DNA from: Halobacteriovoraceae bacterium
Lineage (GTDB): Bacteria > Bdellovibrionota > Bacteriovoracia > Bacteriovoracales > Bacteriovoracaceae
Direction: 5' to 3'
DNA: 64,000 bases
Assembly (NCBI GenBank): GCA_002713145.1
Contig: PAVS01000023.1
Location: forward strand, 166,157-230,156
Shown here: positions 59,283 to 64,000 of the stretch, piece after piece
Layout of the letters: each line of letters starts with the position of its first letter
How positions within the stretch are numbered: position 1 is the first letter of the stretch
Translations under genes and position numbers: made by a program
Notes under the pieces: model-generated
Told to the model about the DNA's origin: nothing
What the model saw: the letters and a program-made list of their open reading frames with translations, nothing else
Databases searched by the model: none

Positions 59283-62200
59283 ACTAAGGCTTGTCAGTGG
59301 CAGGGTGATTGGCCCATTTGAGAAACAATCTTTTTCGGAGATAACTAAAAATGTTCAGTTGACTGGAAATGAACTTGTTCAAGAATTTCCCCTAGGAGAA
59401 TGGAAACCTATCAATCTTTTTTCAGACTTTTCAGAAATTACACAAAAGCCCATCCCTCAAGATGAAACATTTATTCTTAATATCAAAAATCTAAAAAATG
59501 AAAAAAATGAAGAAAATCAGAATTCGACTCATGAAGATGACTCTGAGGAAATTATAAATAAAAATGACGATGTAGATAGGGATGACCACCCTAAGGAATT
59601 TAAATTTAATCTCGAAGACCCCTTTAAAAATAAAATAGAGGAAGAAGAGTCAAGTGACCCCGTCTCTGACGAGAGTGATGATAAAACTATTGTCACACGC
59701 ACCAATAGAAAAGAATTTGCCGAAGATGATGATAAAACAAAAATTAACCCAGAGTACCGCAAATATTTAGCACAATTAAAAAAAGAAAAAGAAGAAGAGG
59801 AAAGAAGAAAAAAAGAAGAAGAAAAGCAAAAAGCGTTTGAAGCAGAAATAGAAGCCAATCAACCTGATTATGAAAACGATAAAACTCAGTTTTTAAATTT
59901 TAAAGAAATTCGATCGGAACTAGAGTCCGCAATCCAAATAGAGGAAGACTTATCAAAGGAAGTAAAGCTTCAAAAACTTAAAAGAAAACGTCTTGAAGAA
60001 GAGAAAGAAAGATTAGTAAAAGAAAATGAGAATAACGATGATAGGCCAAAGCGAAAGCTGAGTAAAATGTTTATCTATCTATTGGCAGCTCTTATTGGAA
60101 TTGTTTTCCTTATTCCTGACGAAAAGCCCACTCCAAAATTAAAGCCGATAAATCCTATCAAGCCGACTTTTTCTTTTCCCATGAGAAACCCAGTAGAAGA
60201 TGTACAAAAGGCTAAATTATATTTTGAAAAAGGAAAAGAGCTTGATGCTAAAATCTCATATACAAATAAATTAAAAGCGGCCAAGGCATTTAATCTATCT
60301 TTGTTAAATAAATTCAATGATAATCCAGCATCTGCTAAATTAATATTCTTATATTCTGAGCTACTCAACAACTCAAAAAACTTTAACGAAGACGCAAAAA
60401 CAGTTTATTCATTAGTACAGCTTTTTAAACAAAAGTCTTATAGCGAGCCTAATTACACTGCAAGTATAGCGAACTTCTATTATACGGTAGGTAAGTTTAA
60501 TGCCGCACTCAATATTATTGAAAGATACTTAGCTTTACCAAATAACAACCCGACCACCCAGCTTTTTGCTATTTATTTAAAAGTACTCAATAAAAAAGGC
60601 AAGCTGGAAGAAGCTGAAAAGGTCGCCAAAAAACTTTCAACACAACCGAAAAATTCGTTTTATGAAATAAAAACGTTATACAATTTTTATAAAGAGCAAA
60701 ATGAGCTTTCAAAACAACTTGAGATCTTAAAATTTGTCAGCAAATCACCTCAAATGTCTAATTCAGTTTTCTTTTTGTTAGAAAAAGGAGAACTTTTTTT
60801 GAAGCGGGGAGATATAAAAGAAACTTTATCAATCATTTATAAAATTAATGAACTAAGGGCAGAGAAATCTGTCGTCTATTACGCCCGCTATTTGAAACTG
60901 TTTGGATTAACTCTGGCAGCACAAAAAAACTATAAAAAAGCAATTGCTGCTCTAAGAAAATCACTTTCCCTTTTTGAGTCTCCTCAGTTAATCAATGAGC
61001 TTGCTCTTATTAAAAACTCCGGTGATGAATTTATTGATGCTCTTGCTCAAGAAAGCAAAGTGAAATCCCTTAATCGACTAGCAAGACAAAAACTTCAAGA
61101 TGGATTAGTGAATGAAGCTTTTAGTGTGGCCATGGAAGCCTTGGATTTGGATCAAAAAAATGTAGATACGAATATCATCCTCTCTCAAATCCAAATAAAA
61201 AAAGGATATTATGATGATGCCAGAAATCAGTTAGAGGAGCTTTATAAAAACAATCGTTCTATCTTGAGACTTCGCTATGAATTGATTGATATCTATATAG
61301 AAACGTTTAAGTACCGAAAGGCTCTAGAGTTACTCGAAAGTGTAGACGATAAAAAAGACTGGCGTTATGCATCTGCTAAAGCCAAGCTTTATAGTTTTAA
61401 AAATGAATATGGTCCTGCTGTTGATTGGCTGGTCAAAGCGATTAGCTATAATGAACTCTATGAGCCAAACCTTTTTAATTTAGCGCTCATAAGATTAAAG
61501 TTTTTTAACTTCGATAAAGCTAAGTTCATACTTAACAAGGTTATGGACCTTGATCCATTTAATATTGAATATAAAATTGCCTATGCAAAAATTCTTTATG
61601 AAGTTGAAACTGCGGCAGCTGCCATTGGTTATCTTTACGATATACTACAAGACTTTAAGGATCATCCCAAAATTTTAGCCGAGATTGGAATTTATTATTA
61701 CAAAAGCGGTCAGATTAAAAATTATAGGGATATAAAAAAGAAGCTAGAAGAACTCTACCCTAATGAACCTACGCTTTATAACTTTTTGTTGGAATCAGCG
61801 AAATTAGATGATGATTTTGATGATATCGTTAAATATTCAGAAGAAATCCTCAAAATTGAACCAGGAAACTCTAAGATTCGTTTATTTTTAGCTGAAGTTC
61901 TCATCAAGATGCGGGGTGAGAAAAACTTTATTCGCGCGAAATATCACCTAGATGAAATCAAAAAGCGCTTCTCAACTTTCCCACGTCTTAATTATTTGTA
62001 TGCAAAGCTGTATACATTGATTAATAGAACAGAAGAGGCCATAGCGTTGGGAGAAAAAGAAATCAAAGAAAATCCACGTGTATCAGCTGGCTATATTTTG
62101 CTTGGAGATATTTATAAAGAGAAAAAAGAACTCCTTAAAGCAAGAGATTACTATCAACAAGCTTATATCCTCAGACCTAATGATATTGATGCACTCATGG

Positions 62201-62433
62201 GTCTAGCTTATGTGGCGTTTCATAGTAATCAATTTGATCTTGCACTAGATCAATATAAAAAAATTATCCAAATTGATAAATTTAACGCAGAAGCTTACAA
62301 AATGTTAGGTGATCTGTATAAAAAGCTGGGAAGGGTAAGGCCAGCGATTGAGAGCTATAAACAATTCCTTGAGCTTTATCCGAACTACAAGTATAAAAGT
62401 GAAATCCTAAATTATATTCGTAAAATGGAGTAG
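59269..62433 (+). CDS. GYF-like, transmembrane, TPR-repeat protein
   Basis: 1054 aa. Residues 1-50 (YRLRLVSGRVIGPFEKQSF and LGEWKPI) resemble a GYF_2 domain. Residues 70-260 are highly charged, with acidic Asp/Glu blocks and a Lys/Glu coiled coil (KKEKEEEERRKKEEEKQK), then a membrane helix near 267-285 (MFIYLLAALIGIVFLIP). From about 305 to the end stand many TPR units, e.g. AGYILLGDIYKEKKELLKAR and AYKMLGDLYKKLGRVRPAIE. Probably cytoplasmic GYF end and periplasmic TPR end, a layout that recalls gliding-motility proteins of deltaproteobacteria. Follows the membrane cassette; serS starts 2 nt later. Confidence 0.75.
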   Translation: MTQYRLRLVSGRVIGPFEKQSFSEITKNVQLTGNELVQEFPLGEWKPINLFSDFSEITQKPIPQDETFILNIKNLKNEKNEENQNSTHEDDSEEIINKNDDVDRDDHPKEFKFNLEDPFKNKIEEEESSDPVSDESDDKTIVTRTNRKEFAEDDDKTKINPEYRKYLAQLKKEKEEEERRKKEEEKQKAFEAEIEANQPDYENDKTQFLNFKEIRSELESAIQIEEDLSKEVKLQKLKRKRLEEEKERLVKENENNDDRPKRKLSKMFIYLLAALIGIVFLIPDEKPTPKLKPINPIKPTFSFPMRNPVEDVQKAKLYFEKGKELDAKISYTNKLKAAKAFNLSLLNKFNDNPASAKLIFLYSELLNNSKNFNEDAKTVYSLVQLFKQKSYSEPNYTASIANFYYTVGKFNAALNIIERYLALPNNNPTTQLFAIYLKVLNKKGKLEEAEKVAKKLSTQPKNSFYEIKTLYNFYKEQNELSKQLEILKFVSKSPQMSNSVFFLLEKGELFLKRGDIKETLSIIYKINELRAEKSVVYYARYLKLFGLTLAAQKNYKKAIAALRKSLSLFESPQLINELALIKNSGDEFIDALAQESKVKSLNRLARQKLQDGLVNEAFSVAMEALDLDQKNVDTNIILSQIQIKKGYYDDARNQLEELYKNNRSILRLRYELIDIYIETFKYRKALELLESVDDKKDWRYASAKAKLYSFKNEYGPAVDWLVKAISYNELYEPNLFNLALIRLKFFNFDKAKFILNKVMDLDPFNIEYKIAYAKILYEVETAAAAIGYLYDILQDFKDHPKILAEIGIYYYKSGQIKNYRDIKKKLEELYPNEPTLYNFLLESAKLDDDFDDIVKYSEEILKIEPGNSKIRLFLAEVLIKMRGEKNFIRAKYHLDEIKKRFSTFPRLNYLYAKLYTLINRTEEAIALGEKEIKENPRVSAGYILLGDIYKEKKELLKARDYYQQAYILRPNDIDALMGLAYVAFHSNQFDLALDQYKKIIQIDKFNAEAYKMLGDLYKKLGRVRPAIESYKQFLELYPNYKYKSEILNYIRKME

Positions 62434-62435
62434 TA

Positions 62436-63704
62436 ATGCACGATATAAAAAAAATTGAAGCTAATGTCGAAGAGTTTAAAGCCAATCTAAAGCTAAGAAA
62501 CTTTAATACAGATATTGTAGATGAGCTTATAAGGCTCAATGCAAAAAGAAAAGATCTCACGACAAGTGTAGAGACAACTCAGGCGGAAATTAAAAAGCTT
62601 TCGAAAGAAGTTGGGATGAAAAAGAAAAAAGGTGAGGACGCGACAGAAATTATGAGTAAAGTTCATGATTTAAAAAATTCTGTCGTGACAACCGACCAAG
62701 AACTTGAAGAAGTAAAAAATAAACTAGACTTTGAATTGTCTTCTATTCCTAATCTTATTGATGTTGGAACTCCTGTTGGGAAAGATGAAAATGATAACCA
62801 AGAGGTTCACCGGTGGGGAGAGCCGAAAAATTTTGACTTTGAAGCGAAAGATCATGTCACTCTAGGTGAGAACCTAGGAATGCTCGACTTTGAAGCGGCT
62901 GCAAAAATTACAGGCGCGAGGTTTGTCGTGTATAAAGATAAGTTTGCAAGACTGGAGCGTGCTCTGGCAAACTTTATGCTTGATCACCAGCTTGATCGTG
63001 GCTACCAAGAAATTATTCCCCCTTTTATTGTTCATGAAAGAAGCCTATACGGAACAGGACAGTTACCAAAATTTAAAGAAGATCTTTTTAAAATTGAAGG
63101 GCAAGATTGGTATTTGATTCCAACCTCTGAAGTTCCACTCACGAATATTAAAAGAGCAGAGATATTTTCAGAAAGCGAATTGCCACTTAAGTATACCGGA
63201 TTAACTCCATGTTTTAGATCAGAGGCAGGCTCCCATGGAAAAGACACACGTGGGCTTATTAGAATGCATCAGTTTAATAAAGTTGAAATGGTGAATATTG
63301 TTCATCCAGATAATTCAGATAGTGCCCTCGACGAAATGGTTCTCAGTGCACAAAACATATTAGAAAAACTTGAGCTACCTTATAGAACAGTGCGCTTATG
63401 TACTGGAGATATTGGGTTTGGCTCACGGAAGACATTTGATTTAGAGGTTTGGGTACCGAGCCAAAAAACCTATCGAGAAATATCCTCTTGCTCAAACTGC
63501 GGTGATTTTCAAGCCCGGAGAGCTTCCATTAGATTTAAAAAGGAAGGGGAAAAGCCAGCTTTTGCTCACACTTTAAACGGTTCTGGCCTAGCTGTGGGAA
63601 GGTGCTTAGTTGCTGTCATCGAGAATTACCAAAATGAAGACGGGAGCATTAGTATTCCCAAAGCTCTGGTACCTTATATGGGCGGAATAGAAAAAATAGG
63701 CTAA
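62436..63704 (+). CDS. serS: seryl-tRNA synthetase
   Basis: 422 aa, typical. Class II enzyme: the N-terminal coiled-coil arm (about 30-100) that holds the tRNA-Ser long variable arm, motif 2 FRSEAGSHGKDTRGLIRMHQ and motif 3 LNGSGLAVGRCLVAVIENYQ. Charges tRNA-Ser. Two tRNA-Ser genes lie 90 nt downstream. Confidence 0.98.
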   Translation: MHDIKKIEANVEEFKANLKLRNFNTDIVDELIRLNAKRKDLTTSVETTQAEIKKLSKEVGMKKKKGEDATEIMSKVHDLKNSVVTTDQELEEVKNKLDFELSSIPNLIDVGTPVGKDENDNQEVHRWGEPKNFDFEAKDHVTLGENLGMLDFEAAAKITGARFVVYKDKFARLERALANFMLDHQLDRGYQEIIPPFIVHERSLYGTGQLPKFKEDLFKIEGQDWYLIPTSEVPLTNIKRAEIFSESELPLKYTGLTPCFRSEAGSHGKDTRGLIRMHQFNKVEMVNIVHPDNSDSALDEMVLSAQNILEKLELPYRTVRLCTGDIGFGSRKTFDLEVWVPSQKTYREISSCSNCGDFQARRASIRFKKEGEKPAFAHTLNGSGLAVGRCLVAVIENYQNEDGSISIPKALVPYMGGIEKIG

Positions 63705-63744
63705 ACAACGCCGCGCAAAAGAAATGAATAAACCTAAAAATCCA

Positions 63745-63773
63745 TTGCAAAATTTAGGGTTTACTTATATATT
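63745..63773 (+). promoter_or_regulatory. sigma70-like promoter of the tRNA-Ser pair
   Basis: TTGCAA (63745-63750), exactly 17 nt, TATATT (63768-63773), 21 nt upstream of the first tRNA. Confidence 0.65.
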
Positions 63774-63794
63774 CTTGAATACTTAGTTTTCAGT

Positions 63795-63884
63795 GGAAGT
63801 GTGGCCGAGTGGTCGAAGGCGGCAGTTTTGAAAACTGTTGAGGGTTTGCGCCCTCCGGGGGTTCGAATCCCTCCACTTCCGCCA
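63795..63884 (+). tRNA. tRNA-Ser (anticodon TGA)
   Basis: Acceptor stem GGAAGTG pairs with CACTTCC, followed by G and an encoded CCA. Anticodon loop TTTGAAA gives TGA. GGTTCGAATCC is the T arm, and a long variable arm typical of tRNA-Ser lies between anticodon and T arms. Confidence 0.97.
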
Positions 63885-63910
63885 TTTTTACTAAGTACCC
63901 GATCAGCTTT

Positions 63911-63999
63911 GGAGACGTGGGTGAGTGGCTGAAACCAGGCCCTTGCTAAGGGTCCGAACGTTCTGCGTTCCGCGAGTTCGAATCTCGCCGTCTCCGCCA
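63911..63999 (+). tRNA. tRNA-Ser (anticodon GCT)
   Basis: Acceptor stem GGAGACG pairs with CGTCTCC, then G and encoded CCA. Anticodon loop TTGCTAA gives GCT. Long variable arm and AGTTCGAATCT T arm. 26 nt after the first tRNA-Ser, so likely one transcript. Confidence 0.97.
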
Positions 64000-64000
64000 T

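Noticed and set aside
63761..64000. Minus-strand open frame over the two tRNA genes
   Set aside because: It is the antisense of tRNA sequence, a well-known false protein.

Overview
The window looks like the replication-origin region of a low-GC, Gram-negative bacterium. The gene set and order (bactofilin, parAB, rsmG, mnmG, mnmE, yidC, rnpA, rpmH, then dnaA, dnaN, recF, gyrB, gyrA), the many lipoproteins and outer-membrane barrels, the split ATP synthase genes and a GYF/TPR protein suggest a Bdellovibrionota member, most likely Bacteriovorax/Halobacteriovorax-like. That placement is inference from gene content. Genes from about 9.7 to 36.7 kb lie mostly on the minus strand and genes from 36.9 to 48.6 kb lie on the plus strand. 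The switch at rpmH/dnaA is what an origin would produce.

Layout. 0-3.6 kb: an exported operon of a DUF1588-like cytochrome, a Cys-rich lipoprotein and a Tat-type DUF1501-like protein that runs off the left edge. 3.9-9.6 kb: a barrel protein with one CxxCH motif, a TPR-barrel protein, hutI, a TlpA thioredoxin, a pilin-like peptide and glpK. 9.7-16.6 kb: two secreted or lipoprotein genes (one broken by an in-frame TAA) and an overlapping operon of HTH protein, barrel protein, ligA, radA and lipoprotein. 16.7-22.6 kb: a patatin and lytic transglycosylase pair, a large exported protein, a cluster of palindromic repeats and a lipoprotein. 22.7-28.5 kb: F1 and b/b' ATP synthase genes. 28.6-36.7 kb: bactofilin, parB, parA, rsmG, mnmG, mnmE, yidC, rnpA, rpmH, with four parS-like sites inside rsmG and mnmG and a 27-bp-period palindrome array inside mnmE. 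36.9-46.2 kb: dnaA, a candidate oriC with a 37-nt pure A/T run, dnaN, recF, gyrB, gyrA. 46.1-48.6 kb: TPR lipoprotein, AtpZ-like, AtpI-like, atpB, atpE and a strong terminator. 48.6-54.7 kb (minus): mfd, ppiC-like, surA-like, pdxA. 54.7-62.4 kb: seven mostly overlapping membrane genes and a 1054-aa GYF/TPR protein. 62.4-64 kb: serS and two tRNA-Ser genes.

Most notable points. (1) A palindrome, GGTYCTATRGRACC-like, occurs four times at exactly 27-bp spacing, in frame, inside mnmE; related copies, one an identical 14-mer, lie between genes at 21.7-21.84 kb. (2) The membrane cassette at 54.7-59.3 kb matches, in order and relative size, a shrunken complex I membrane arm (A-H-J-K-L-M-N) with no hydrophilic subunits. 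This is a hypothesis from pattern reading only. (3) An origin/partition neighbourhood with parS-like sites and DnaA-box candidates.
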